Shown: positions 39,760 to 49,084 of the stretch, piece after piece
Numbering within the stretch: position 1 is the first letter of the stretch
Layout of the letters: each line of letters begins with the position of its first letter
From: an uncultured Porticoccus sp.
Lineage (GTDB): Bacteria > Pseudomonadota > Gammaproteobacteria > Pseudomonadales > Porticoccaceae
DNA: 64,000 nucleotides
Assembly (NCBI RefSeq): GCF_913061305.1
Contig: NZ_CAJXST010000001.1
Coordinates: 310,001 to 374,000, forward strand
Direction of reading: 5' to 3'
The notes under the pieces: generated by a model
What the model was told of the DNA's origin: nothing
The model's input: only the letters and a program-made list of their open reading frames with translations
Database searches by the model: none
Position numbers and translations under genes: made by a program

Positions 39760-42700
39760 CTACGACTGAAAAATCCCAATTAGGGTCGGAGTGGAAAGAG
39801 CGGTTAGGCCTAACACATCGGCGATCCCCCGAGCTTTATGAGTCGGCCGAGGCGGTCAGGGATGTTCCCCATGCGCCTGCAATTCGCGCGGCGCTCACTG
39901 AGATGGGTCTTTCCGCGATCTTTTGTGTTCAAGGAGTTCCCACTGTCGCGATCCTTGCCGCCGAGCAGTATGATCGTGCTTCCGTTATCGACCTGCATGG
40001 CATGCTTTGGAATCAGGGCTTGGCGAGCTTGTTACTTGTTATCGCTGACGACACGCTGAGAGTTTTCTCCCTTGCCCGTACTCCTCTCAACGAACCGGGA
40101 GATATTTTTGAATCTCGCTGTCTGATTGATAGCCTCAGCCTTACAGCTAAAGCCTTGCGGTTTCGCAATCTTATCTATGGTGCGGAATCGGGACGTCTTT
40201 GGCGGGACTACAGCGACTACTTCCAGTCGAAGGAGCGCATCGATCAGGTTCTTCTCGATAATCTGAAAACCTCACATGGCCTACTACAGGCTGCTGAGCT
40301 CACTCCCGATGCGGCCCAGGCGTTGCTCATTCAGACAATGTTTATCGCCTATCTTGAAGATCGAGGTATGGTGAGCTCGGACTATTTCAAGGCGATTTCC
40401 AAGAAGCGTGCTGAGAGTTTTTCGGCGCTTCTAGAAACCGCTGATATCAACCTGTTCCGTTCTTTTTTCCGCACTTTGCACGAAGATTTCAATGGAGATC
40501 TCTTCGTTGCTCCGTGCTCCTTCGAGCCGGAGGCCGAGGCGCCGGAGATCAACCCCGCTCATCTAGCAATATTGGCGCGATTCAGATCTGGTCGTGAAGA
40601 AATGGCGCATTCAGGCCAGCAGCGATTCTGGGGGTATGACTTTCGCTACATTCCAATCGAATTGGTCAGCGCGGTCTATGATCGCTTTCTCGGCGACCGT
40701 GAAGCTGAACGTCGCGCGAATGGTGCCTATTACACACCTATGTTTCTTGCGGATACTGTAGTATCCCAAGTTTGGGATCTGTTGCCCTCTGAGACAAGGG
40801 CGAGCGGGAGATTTCTTGATCCTGCTTGTGGTTCAGGCGTGTTTTTAGTTCGCTCGTTTCAACGGCTCTGCGAGTATTGGCGATCGAAACACAAGAAACA
40901 GACCATACCCTGGAGCAGTTTGTTATCGCTGCTAAGTCAAATTCACGGTTGGGATTTGAATGGCGGTGCCGTTCGCGTAGCGGTATTTTCACTCTACGTA
41001 GCACTGTTAGAAGAAGTGTCGCCTCGCGATATCCGCAAACTCATTAACAGAGGCAAGTTTCTACCAACACTATGGGGGAATACGCTCGTTTGCCACGATT
41101 TTTTCGATGTGCTGCCGGATACAGCTCAATACGAAGTTATCATCGGAAATCCGCCGTGGACTAGCCGTCGTGGGCCTGACCGCTCATCCGTGCAGTGGAG
41201 CAAGAAAACCAAACAGCCGATGCCAGGCCGCGAAGATGCTTGGGCATTTAGCTGGAAGGCGCTCGCGCACCTTTGTGACGGCGGGCTAATCGCATTTTTG
41301 TTACCATCAATGGGATTTTTGCACAATCACGCCCAAAATGCGGTGGATGCGCGTGATGCATTTTTCAAGAAGTCCCAGGTCCGTAGGATAATCAATTTCG
41401 CGGATCTTCGCTTTCAGCTTTTCGAAAAGGCCCATCGTCCAACAGCATTGATAATCTACAGCAGAGGTGAGGTTGGCGACTTTCCTTATAATTTCGATTA
41501 CTGGGCGCCGAAAGCCGATCTGAATCTTCGCATCAAGCGTGTTATCACATTGAGTAGTGCTGATAAGACAGTGCTCAGCGTAGGTTCCGTCCTGGATAAC
41601 CCGCTAATTTTCAAGCAACGACTTTGGATGCGTGAGCCCGATGCTAAATTATTCGGCTACTTGGATCGGCTCCCGAAGCTGGGCGCATTCATTAAGGATT
41701 TTGGTAGTCTAAGCCGCCGACGCGAAGCGCCTAATGGCCAATGGGTCATTGGGCAGGGCTATCAGCCGTTCAATGCGGACCGAGAAAATAGCAATGCGCC
41801 TCTTTTAAGCAGCGAATATGTCGGTCGCTTGGCGGATCTATCTATCGCCGCCTTCTCGCGTATTGCCCAGGTGGCGAATGGTCTAAAGCCAGCTGCTTCT
41901 TCAGCTGTGCGTCGACGCGGTTTCGAGGCTGGATTCGGTGGTACCCGTATCCTTATTCCTCGCGGAGTCGAGACCTCGCAGAATCGCTTGCGGGCTGCTT
42001 ACTGTGATGAGCCGCTGACCTTTCAGCATATATTTCAAGCGATCACTGTGCCAGAGGGGCACAGTGACCGTGCAAAAATTCTAACAGCGATTCTTAATAG
42101 CCGCATCGCGGTTTGGTATGCGTTTCACGGAACGGCGTCTTTTGGCTCAGACCGACCGGAAGTGCAGCAGGCTGATCTGCTTCGGTTGCCTTTTCCTTCA
42201 CTTGCGGATGTGCCTGATAAGGACGCAGCCACTCATGCTGCTCATAAACTTATTGCTATTGTCGATGAAGCAATGCTGCGGTCTAAAGAAGCGTTTCCAA
42301 CTCAAGTTGATGAACTAGAGACTCTCCGCGCGATTGACCAGCTGACATATCAATACTTTGGCCTCTCACCTGATGAAATTGCGCTCATTGACGATACGAT
42401 TGAGTCTATTTTGCCTGCGCTTCAACCTCATGATGGACATTTTCCCAAACTGTGGGGCGAGCCGGACCAGCTCCAACGCAAGAGTTATGCAGACACGCTA
42501 GCCATCAGCCTCGGGGAATGGTTCCGTGGGCAAAGAGTCGGGGCTTGTCTTGTGGCGCGGAGCGCCGACCTCGCGATTCTCCGTTTGCGTTTAGGGGGGC
42601 AGGAGGAATATGCCGAAGAGCCAGTGGGAGAAATAGGACCCGTTCTAGAAGAGCTTTCCGTCCACATTAACCATCCGCTTGAGGGTAATTTTCAGCTTAT

Positions 42701-42866
42701 GCCAGATCTGCGAGTTTTCGTGGATGACTGCCTCTACCTTATCAAGCCCATGCAGATGCGTTTCTGGTTGCGCTCTACCGCGCTTGCAGATGCGGACGGA
42801 ATCGCACTCGATCTTCAGCAGGCCTCCACCACCAAGGAAGGGGGCATGGATGCTGGTTGGCGATAG
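39756..42866 (+). CDS. Large N6-adenine DNA methyltransferase (Eco57I/PglX-like)
   Basis: The protein is 1,036 residues. GAYYTP (324-329 region), DPACGSG (355-361) and NPPW (465-468) are the SAM-binding and catalytic motifs of gamma-class adenine methyltransferases. The C-terminal half has a target-recognition pattern (GYQPFNADRENSNAPLLSSEYV, LNSRIAVWYAF). The first 150 residues (IADDTLRVFSLARTP) look like a small alpha/beta domain but lack an obvious complete PD-(D/E)xK set. It is too short and lacks the helicase of type I systems, and no pglZ or brxC is nearby, so it is not BREX. The last 17 bases overlap the nuclease gene. Confidence 0.88.
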   Translation: MTTTEKSQLGSEWKERLGLTHRRSPELYESAEAVRDVPHAPAIRAALTEMGLSAIFCVQGVPTVAILAAEQYDRASVIDLHGMLWNQGLASLLLVIADDTLRVFSLARTPLNEPGDIFESRCLIDSLSLTAKALRFRNLIYGAESGRLWRDYSDYFQSKERIDQVLLDNLKTSHGLLQAAELTPDAAQALLIQTMFIAYLEDRGMVSSDYFKAISKKRAESFSALLETADINLFRSFFRTLHEDFNGDLFVAPCSFEPEAEAPEINPAHLAILARFRSGREEMAHSGQQRFWGYDFRYIPIELVSAVYDRFLGDREAERRANGAYYTPMFLADTVVSQVWDLLPSETRASGRFLDPACGSGVFLVRSFQRLCEYWRSKHKKQTIPWSSLLSLLSQIHGWDLNGGAVRVAVFSLYVALLEEVSPRDIRKLINRGKFLPTLWGNTLVCHDFFDVLPDTAQYEVIIGNPPWTSRRGPDRSSVQWSKKTKQPMPGREDAWAFSWKALAHLCDGGLIAFLLPSMGFLHNHAQNAVDARDAFFKKSQVRRIINFADLRFQLFEKAHRPTALIIYSRGEVGDFPYNFDYWAPKADLNLRIKRVITLSSADKTVLSVGSVLDNPLIFKQRLWMREPDAKLFGYLDRLPKLGAFIKDFGSLSRRREAPNGQWVIGQGYQPFNADRENSNAPLLSSEYVGRLADLSIAAFSRIAQVANGLKPAASSAVRRRGFEAGFGGTRILIPRGVETSQNRLRAAYCDEPLTFQHIFQAITVPEGHSDRAKILTAILNSRIAVWYAFHGTASFGSDRPEVQQADLLRLPFPSLADVPDKDAATHAAHKLIAIVDEAMLRSKEAFPTQVDELETLRAIDQLTYQYFGLSPDEIALIDDTIESILPALQPHDGHFPKLWGEPDQLQRKSYADTLAISLGEWFRGQRVGACLVARSADLAILRLRLGGQEEYAEEPVGEIGPVLEELSVHINHPLEGNFQLMPDLRVFVDDCLYLIKPMQMRFWLRSTALADADGIALDLQQASTTKEGGMDAGWR

Positions 42867-43494
42867 CCAGACGTGGACCGACAGTTTCATTTCGTTCGAT
42901 GATCGCTTTCTGGAGCGAATTGCGGTCGTGTGGCCAGAGTGTGTGTCAGTTCTTTCGGAGCAGCCTGGGGAAGATGATATCACCATCAACTTAGTTGACC
43001 GCCTAGCCAAGGATGCTATCGTACGCCGACTTTGTCATTGGGTGGAGTACCAATATGAGCCATTCGGTTTGGCAACGGATGGATCGAAGTATAGCAAGGG
43101 GATAATTGATATTGCTGTGCTTTTTGACTGGGAGCGCGAGCACTACCTAGCCTATGAATGTAAGCGCTTGAATATAAAAAATTCAGGCAGTCGCAGCTCC
43201 CTGGCCACTGTTTACGTTACCCAAGGAATGATGCGCTTCATGACTGAACAGTATGCTGAGCATCTGCCTGTTGGTTGCATGTTGGGTTATGTGCTCGATG
43301 GCGACATTTCTTTTGCAAAGGGAAGATTAACACGGGCTATTACCAGCCATACTCCTCTTGCTCTCCTTGATGGGCCAACGTCGTTCAATACGATTGACAC
43401 AATTAAACGCTTTAGAACGCGCCATACACGTACAGCAGGTTCAGAGATCGAGATTCGACATGCATTGTTACCGTGGGTATCGATGAAGACGTAG
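42850..43494 (+). CDS. PD-(D/E)xK-like nuclease of the methyltransferase cassette
   Basis: This 214-residue protein has the core IIDIAVLFDWEREHYLAYECK: Asp87, then Glu103 and Lys105 as D-x(15)-ExK, fitting a PD-(D/E)xK nuclease. The start ATG 42850 follows AAGGAAGGGGG and overlaps the methyltransferase end by 17 bases; the longer frame from 42679 runs inside that gene. No known restriction enzyme was recognised. It is the probable cutting subunit of a restriction-like system. Confidence 0.75.
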   Translation: MLVGDSQTWTDSFISFDDRFLERIAVVWPECVSVLSEQPGEDDITINLVDRLAKDAIVRRLCHWVEYQYEPFGLATDGSKYSKGIIDIAVLFDWEREHYLAYECKRLNIKNSGSRSSLATVYVTQGMMRFMTEQYAEHLPVGCMLGYVLDGDISFAKGRLTRAITSHTPLALLDGPTSFNTIDTIKRFRTRHTRTAGSEIEIRHALLPWVSMKT

Positions 43495-43517
43495 ATGGTT
43501 ATCTGTGACAAGCTTCC

Positions 43518-45068
43518 ATGAACAACAAGACCGCATGGGAAGAATCTGCTGAATCAGAGGGTACGACCGAGTCCGAACGTATCCTCACTCGACTCGCTCG
43601 TAAGGCCTTCCTCAGCCTTTGGAGTTACCCGAATGTCTATAGCGATGAGGGTAGACGCAATGGAAAAGGCGACGGCAAGGAACTCGTTGACCTTTTGGTC
43701 GTCTTTGGCGACGATGTGCTGCTGTTTTCAGATAAAAGCTGCGAATTTCAGTCTCATGTAGATGTAAGCGTTGCTTGGTGCCGATGGTATCGGCGAGCCA
43801 TCGAAAAATCTGCAAGACAGTTATCAGGCGCTGAGAATTTCATTGAGAGGTTCCCTGAGCGTGTGTATCTCGATAAATCCTGTACTATCCAGCTGCCTCT
43901 CACCATCCCCAATCCGCGAGCAGCTCGATACCACCTCATTGCGGTGACTCGTGGTAGTCATATTGCCGCAAAGCAGTACTTCGGTGGTGGGAGTTCGGGC
44001 AGTCTGATGCTATCGACCCATCTGCGGGGCAGAGCTGACCATGAGAAGATGCCATTCCATATTGGGCAACCGCTAGAGAATGGTCGATTCATCCATGTCT
44101 TCGACGAAATTACGGTTAACTTGTTGCTTGACGAGTTAGATACTGTGCCAGATTTCATCGCCTATCTGAGGAAGAAAGAGAAATTCCTTGACCAAACTGG
44201 AGTTATCGTGTCAGTTCCGGGCGAGGAAGACTTGCTGGCTCGATACATGGCAACCATTCGTAATGATGAGCACGCATTTCCTGCAGTGGCTCAGGGTGTG
44301 GATTATGTTGCCCTTCCAGAAGGCGATTGGGAAGTCTATCTCAAGAGCCCACAACGGGCAGCCAAAAAGCAGGCTGACCAAATCAGCTATATGTGGGATG
44401 CGCTTATTGAACATCATAGTACGTTTATTCGGTCAGGTGAGGCTATTTCCAGTCCTTACCTACCATCTGACAATTCCGTGGATCACGAACGAATTGTACG
44501 TGCTCTCGCCGAACAGCCCCGTTTGGCGAGACGGGGTTTAGCATCGGACCTACGCTATGCAATGCAGCAGAGCGACCCAGGCCGTATGTTTGCACGCGTA
44601 AAAATGACGGGGCGACCTGTTAAACAAGTATTTATATTTCTGACAATTCCAAAGACCTCAGGAGAGGATTATGCAACGACTTACCGAGAGCGGCGAATGC
44701 ATGCTCTTACGGTGTACTGCCATGCTGTGAAAGAGAATATGCAAACGCTTGAGGAGGCTATCGGGATTGCTTGTGAACCGTTTTCAGAAGGCGAAGCTTC
44801 GTACGATTTTATGTATGTAGAACTCGCACAGCTGTCCTCCGAGGAGATTGGATTCTGGCGAGCGCAGGCCGACGAACTTGAAATTCTGCGACCGAAAACT
44901 GAAATGATGCTTTTTCGAGACTCTGAACGTGAATTTCCTGCCCCGTATAGGTTTGTAAACTCTCCTGCTATGCACATTGGACCTGACGGTATACCTATGA
45001 ATCGGGCTGAACGTCGTCGAGCGGACCGTGAGGCCCGGAAGCGGACCAAGAAGGCTAAGAAGCGTTGA
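43518..45068 (+). CDS. Unrecognised 516-residue nuclease-like protein, last gene of the methyltransferase cassette
   Basis: The N-terminal part has KELVDLLVVFGDDVLLFSDK (residues 54-73): Glu55, Asp58 and Asp72-x-Lys73, which resemble a second PD-(D/E)xK-type core (E..D..D/SxK). The middle (100-470) is unrecognised. The tail is very basic (NRAERRRADREARKRTKKAKKR), suggesting nucleic-acid binding. It follows the first nuclease after 23 bases, so both are likely in one transcript. Whether it cuts, recognises DNA or regulates cannot be told. Confidence 0.7.
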   Translation: MNNKTAWEESAESEGTTESERILTRLARKAFLSLWSYPNVYSDEGRRNGKGDGKELVDLLVVFGDDVLLFSDKSCEFQSHVDVSVAWCRWYRRAIEKSARQLSGAENFIERFPERVYLDKSCTIQLPLTIPNPRAARYHLIAVTRGSHIAAKQYFGGGSSGSLMLSTHLRGRADHEKMPFHIGQPLENGRFIHVFDEITVNLLLDELDTVPDFIAYLRKKEKFLDQTGVIVSVPGEEDLLARYMATIRNDEHAFPAVAQGVDYVALPEGDWEVYLKSPQRAAKKQADQISYMWDALIEHHSTFIRSGEAISSPYLPSDNSVDHERIVRALAEQPRLARRGLASDLRYAMQQSDPGRMFARVKMTGRPVKQVFIFLTIPKTSGEDYATTYRERRMHALTVYCHAVKENMQTLEEAIGIACEPFSEGEASYDFMYVELAQLSSEEIGFWRAQADELEILRPKTEMMLFRDSEREFPAPYRFVNSPAMHIGPDGIPMNRAERRRADREARKRTKKAKKR

Positions 45069-45083
45069 CATTTCCAACTGTGT

Positions 45084-45110
45084 AAAAAGGCGGCCCCCGA
45101 GGGGGCCGCC
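45084..45110 (-). terminator. Intrinsic terminator of the helicase transcript
   Basis: GGCGGCCCCC (45089-45098), a GA loop, and GGGGGCCGCC (45101-45110) form a ten-base-pair GC stem. On the minus strand it is followed by TTTTT (45084-45088), so it terminates leftward transcription. It also stands between convergent genes, and on the plus strand it would stop the cassette weakly, as no T-run follows. Confidence 0.85.
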
Positions 45111-45126
45111 AGAGATCAATCGCTAC

Positions 45127-47406
45127 TCAACTCACCAACTGCCGCGCCAGCGCCACCTCCACCGAGTCGCCATCCTGATTCAGAACTTCCAATCCGGATT
45201 CCGGCACGTCTCCCGACGTGCTTTGTGACACGGTGATCTTCTTGGCCATCAACCCCAGGCAGGTCATCTGCCAGGTGGCCGAATAGCCCAGGTAGATCAC
45301 CCTGACGGGCTGCCTCTGGCCAATTCGCCAGGAACGGCGAGCCGCCTGTTGCAGCGAGTAGACGTTGTAACCCGACTGCATGAACACAATGGTCGGGAAC
45401 TCCAGCAGATCCAGGCCGGTTTTCACAAGCTCGGGATTGGTGATGAGCACGTCGATGCCGCGATCCAGCTGCTCGGCGATCCAGTCTTCCCGGCGGGAGG
45501 CATCCACGCTGGCGCGCAGTACCGCCACCTTAAAGCCTTCCTGCTCCAACAGCACTTTCAACCGTGACGTGGTATCCCGTGTCCCGGTGTACACGCTGTA
45601 GACCAAGGTCTTGCGACCCGCTGCCTTCTCTTCACGACAGATATCGATCAACTCCCGCTCCTTCGGCATGATCTCCATATCAGAGAACAGAGAAGGAGTG
45701 AACGCCAGCAGGTTGCGGCTTCGCGGGTGCGTGACCGTCTCTGCACGGAAGCAGGTGTCCGGCCAGGCCAGCAGCACGTTGAGTACCACGCCGAGAAGCG
45801 TTGTGTCTCGCCGCGCCAGGGCCTGCTTCAGCTCAACGGTCAACTGCCCCGCCAGGCGTGAGTAAGCCTGGGATTGCTCATCGGCCATCGCCACTTCCCG
45901 GAACTCCTCGTCGTAAGGTGGCAGCACATTACCGCCGATCTCCTTCAACTTGAGGAACACCGTGAACGGCAACACACAACGCAGCACACCTTTGGGACCA
46001 AAACCCGGGGCCTTGACGGTTCGCACCGTGATCTTGCTGCCCTTGGCGGTCTTGTGGGCCGATCCGTTGCTCTCGGAGTAAATGTCCTTGAGTACGCCGT
46101 GATCACGCATAAACGCCATCGCGGCCGGTGTCAGACTGCCCTGCTTGCTGGGTCGATAGCCGTCTTCGATCATTCTCGACGGCAGCGCTCGAAACAGCAG
46201 GTAGAACAAGTCATCGCCGTAACCACCCATCAGCGTACCGGTGAGCAGTAAGGTCTTGCGCACCTTGGAAGCCAGAACACCCATCGCTTGTCCCTGGGCA
46301 GAGCCCGCATTCTTGTACTCATGCGCCTCGTCGGCGATGAGCAGGTCGAACGTGCCTTGCGGCAGGTAGCGCTTGATGAACTCTGATGGCTGGTAGCCGC
46401 CTTCACCGAAGCCGAACTCCATCGAGGCCATGGCGCGCTCCATGCGCTGGGCCTGGCGGTCTGAAAACACCAGCTCACCGTTATCGTCCATCAGGTTGAT
46501 GAACTCGTACAGGTTGTCGCCCAGCATGGAGGCCAGGAATGACTCGCCGAACTTCTTCATCAACTTCTGGGCGGTGACTTCACCGATGGTGGGAATACGC
46601 TTGAGCGCCTTGAGCACAGCCTGGGACTGATCGTTGGTTGATAGCCGACGGGGGCGAACCAGCGTCCACAGCGCCGAAGCACAGCGGTTGCATTTGCGAC
46701 GTGATTCCGCCGCTTCCAGTTCGATCGGATTGACCGGCTCACCGTCGAGATCGGTGATGACTTGCCCACAGTGTGGGCAACTGCCGACCTCGCCGTGCCG
46801 GGTCCGCCGACGCACGAATACGGGCTTCCAGTGGAAACCCATGCGCATACGCACGCGACCGAGAACGAAGAACTCCGGTCCTTGGGACGGCACGCCCAAC
46901 TGCTCACGCAGTTTGATGAGCTTGACCAGAGTATCCGGGCCATTGAGTACCCAGACCTTGGCGTTGGCCACGGTCTCCTGGATTTCCCGCCGCCACTTGT
47001 ACACCAGGTGGGGTGGCGAGAGCACCAGCGTACGGCGATAACCTTCGGCTTCGAGTACGGCGGCCGTCGCGATACCTACAGTGGTCTTGCCACAGCCCAT
47101 CTCGCCGTTGACGATGGCGGCGCGTTCGCCGCGATCGACCAACAACTCGGTGACGGCATGCACTACCTCAGCCTGAGCCGGAAACAACTGCCGTTTCAGA
47201 TTCGCCAGTAGGGTCTGGCGGTATGCCCGTGCCTGGCCGGTATACACCGGAGGATTGGCGCGATTGAGGGAGTCGAGCAACTCGTCGCCAAACTCGGACA
47301 CAAAGTCCTGCAGGCTGATGTCGAGCGGGGATGAAGGCTTGTCCAGCAGGTCGCCCTGCACAGTGGTGTCGGATGAAAGGTTTTCAGAACAAGTATCGAG
47401 GGACAT
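45127..47406 (-). CDS. SNF2-like DEAH helicase of the ICE
   Basis: The protein is 759 residues. It has Walker A EMGCGKTT (about residues 101-108), the DEAH box IADEAHEYK and motif VI RRSWRIGQRQPVRV at the C-terminal domain, as in SNF2 ATPases. A Cys cluster (CPHCG, about residue 212, and CNRCA about 240) forms an inserted zinc ribbon. A helix-hairpin-helix-like phrase is KALKRIPTIGEVTAQKLMKK. Such genes are conserved in this ICE class. It is likely a DNA translocase or processing enzyme; the substrate is unknown. Confidence 0.85.
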   Translation of the reverse strand: MSLDTCSENLSSDTTVQGDLLDKPSSPLDISLQDFVSEFGDELLDSLNRANPPVYTGQARAYRQTLLANLKRQLFPAQAEVVHAVTELLVDRGERAAIVNGEMGCGKTTVGIATAAVLEAEGYRRTLVLSPPHLVYKWRREIQETVANAKVWVLNGPDTLVKLIKLREQLGVPSQGPEFFVLGRVRMRMGFHWKPVFVRRRTRHGEVGSCPHCGQVITDLDGEPVNPIELEAAESRRKCNRCASALWTLVRPRRLSTNDQSQAVLKALKRIPTIGEVTAQKLMKKFGESFLASMLGDNLYEFINLMDDNGELVFSDRQAQRMERAMASMEFGFGEGGYQPSEFIKRYLPQGTFDLLIADEAHEYKNAGSAQGQAMGVLASKVRKTLLLTGTLMGGYGDDLFYLLFRALPSRMIEDGYRPSKQGSLTPAAMAFMRDHGVLKDIYSESNGSAHKTAKGSKITVRTVKAPGFGPKGVLRCVLPFTVFLKLKEIGGNVLPPYDEEFREVAMADEQSQAYSRLAGQLTVELKQALARRDTTLLGVVLNVLLAWPDTCFRAETVTHPRSRNLLAFTPSLFSDMEIMPKERELIDICREEKAAGRKTLVYSVYTGTRDTTSRLKVLLEQEGFKVAVLRASVDASRREDWIAEQLDRGIDVLITNPELVKTGLDLLEFPTIVFMQSGYNVYSLQQAARRSWRIGQRQPVRVIYLGYSATWQMTCLGLMAKKITVSQSTSGDVPESGLEVLNQDGDSVEVALARQLVS

Positions 47407-47427
47407 GATGATGCTCCAGATAGAAGC

Positions 47428-47466
47428 GGGGCATGCACCTCCCCCAGTGGGGCGATGGCATGCCCC
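47428..47466 (-). promoter_or_regulatory. Nested-hairpin leader of the helicase gene
   Basis: GGGGCATGC (47428-47436) pairs with GCATGCCCC (47458-47466), enclosing CCCC-AGT-GGGG (47442-47452). It lies 22 bases before the helicase start. Confidence 0.6.
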
Positions 47467-47484
47467 AGGGTTGGGAAAAAAGGA

Positions 47485-47778
47485 TCAGTACTCCTCAGGG
47501 AGCAGCAGCGTCGTAACACTGCGGTCGCATTCGGTGATGATCCAGAGTTTTAGAGTCGCTGTGATGGGATAGGACGACATCAGCCGATCGCCGTGTTTCA
47601 GCGCGGCTTCGTTGGTAGCACGATCCTCTTCACAGAGGTCTCCCCAGTCGCCACGCAAATGGCGCAATAGGTACTGCCTGGGATTGATGACACCCCGTTG
47701 GACGACGTCGTTGACGCCTTGGGTCATAACCACTTGACCCGGGTTGAAGCGAACGTGTGATAGTGTTGCCAGTGCCAT
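47485..47778 (-). CDS. Small ICE protein of unknown function
   Basis: The gene encodes 97 residues (MALATLSHVRFNPGQVVMTQGVNDVVQ). The repeated frame upstream of ATG 47778 is leader sequence, and AGGAGG precedes the start. The sequence GVINPRQYLLRHLRGDWGDLCEEDRATNEAALKHGDRLMSSY is like short plasmid/ICE proteins that often carry the name plasmid-related protein. No catalytic motif was seen. Confidence 0.75.
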   Translation of the reverse strand: MALATLSHVRFNPGQVVMTQGVNDVVQRGVINPRQYLLRHLRGDWGDLCEEDRATNEAALKHGDRLMSSYPITATLKLWIITECDRSVTTLLLPEEY

Positions 47779-47805
47779 GATGAATACCTCCTGAAGGTCA
47801 TGTGA

Positions 47806-47839
47806 GGGGTCACGGCACCCCACGGGGCGACTGGACCCC
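47806..47839 (-). promoter_or_regulatory. Nested-hairpin leader of the 97-residue gene
   Basis: GGGGTC (47806-47811) pairs with GACCCC (47834-47839) around CCCC-AC-GGGG (47818-47827). It ends 27 bases before the start codon. Confidence 0.58.
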
Positions 47840-47894
47840 AGTGGGTGAATAAACGGCATGGATGAGCGGGCGGCGAGCCGCCTGTGAGTATCGA

Positions 47895-49004
47895 TCAGCG
47901 AATGGTCAGGACCTGGCCCAGTGTTGGGGAGCCGGGGGTCATGTCCCACGCGCGGATCACGGGTACGAAGCGATCAGTGAGGATGCGGGTCTCGGCGACC
48001 GAGCCGTCATCCCGTTCCTGGTACTCCGTGGTCAAGGATTTCTCCTTGTGAGTATCGCCCTTGACCACCAACACCTTGCCGGTTCTGGAGGTCACCACAC
48101 CGGACACTGCACCGGCTGCGAGCGCCAGGGCGAGATGCCAGTGCGACAGAGCGCGCGCCGGAGGCCGTGGCGAATGGTGCACGGCGCCCAGATGCGTTTC
48201 GAGCGACGGCCACAGCCCTTGCAGGCGCTGCACTTCGTCGGCGAATTGCGCCGGTTCGAGCGTGACACGATAAAAGTGCTCCGGCTCGGCGGGCGATGCT
48301 GGAACACAGTAGGGCTGGAACGGCCATACGTCGGGCAACTCCTCGGCTTCGAGGTCACCAAGACCGATTTGCAGCATGAGCTCCCGTGCAGCTCTGGCAT
48401 CGCCGGGATTCTGCTCGCGTTGCCGAATACGGCGACCAAAGATCACCACCTGCTTGAACTGCGTATCCACCGCACGGTAGAGCCGCAAATCCGCAAAGTG
48501 ACGGGTCAGCCAACCGACCAGTTCGGCATCCAGCACATAGCCCGGGATGATGAACACCAGCACGCCGTCGTACTGCAGCAGCGGCAAGGTGCGCTGATAG
48601 AACAGCTTTTCCAGCCGGGCGCGTCCCTGACCCTGGTAGCCGATGTTGCCATCGACGCCACGCTCAAGGTCGCCATAGGGCGGGTTGAGCCACAACAGCC
48701 CGAAGGACTGTCGTGAGATCAGGGTGTCCATCAGATCAGCGTGCAGACACCGGTCGACCAGTTGACGTGCATGGGTCGCGCGCTCGCTGTCGTACTCAAC
48801 GGCAAACGCCCTCACCTGTTCACGCCCAAGAGCATGGGCGGCTTCAGCGATGGCCACGCCTTCGCCGGCGCAGGGATCGAGGATGGACATTGACCCCCTG
48901 GCCGGAGCCAGTGCAGACAGTGCTCGTTCGAGTGTGGGCTCGTCCGTTGGAAAGTAGCCGTTCTTGATAAAGTTGCGGGCAAGCCGCGGAAACATGAGAG
49001 CCAT
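47895..49004 (-). CDS. DUF6094-type methyltransferase-like ICE protein
   Basis: This 369-residue protein has a Rossmann methylase N-terminal region with DPCAGEG (43-49) and NPPYGD (107-112), the adenine-methylase signature. The second half (after about residue 200) has no obvious target-recognition domain and is family-specific. ATG 49004 (MALMFPRLARNFIKNGYFPTDEPTLERAL) is the usual start of these ICE proteins. It may modify the element's DNA, protecting it at entry. Confidence 0.85.
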   Translation of the reverse strand: MALMFPRLARNFIKNGYFPTDEPTLERALSALAPARGSMSILDPCAGEGVAIAEAAHALGREQVRAFAVEYDSERATHARQLVDRCLHADLMDTLISRQSFGLLWLNPPYGDLERGVDGNIGYQGQGRARLEKLFYQRTLPLLQYDGVLVFIIPGYVLDAELVGWLTRHFADLRLYRAVDTQFKQVVIFGRRIRQREQNPGDARAARELMLQIGLGDLEAEELPDVWPFQPYCVPASPAEPEHFYRVTLEPAQFADEVQRLQGLWPSLETHLGAVHHSPRPPARALSHWHLALALAAGAVSGVVTSRTGKVLVVKGDTHKEKSLTTEYQERDDGSVAETRILTDRFVPVIRAWDMTPGSPTLGQVLTIR

Positions 49005-49050
49005 GGGTATCTCCTTTGAAATGAAGGAAAGGCATAGTGGGAGAAGACTC

Positions 49051-49070
49051 GGGCATGCTTGTGCATGCCC
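49051..49070 (-). promoter_or_regulatory. Hairpin leader of the methylase-like gene
   Basis: GGGCATGC (49051-49058), loop TTGT, GCATGCCC (49063-49070) form an eight-base-pair stem, 46 bases before the start. Confidence 0.5.
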
Positions 49071-49084
49071 GGCATGGAAGCGGT

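Noticed and set aside
39756-45068. BREX or type I restriction identification
   Set aside because: No pglZ, brxC, hsdS or large helicase-nuclease is present near the methyltransferase.
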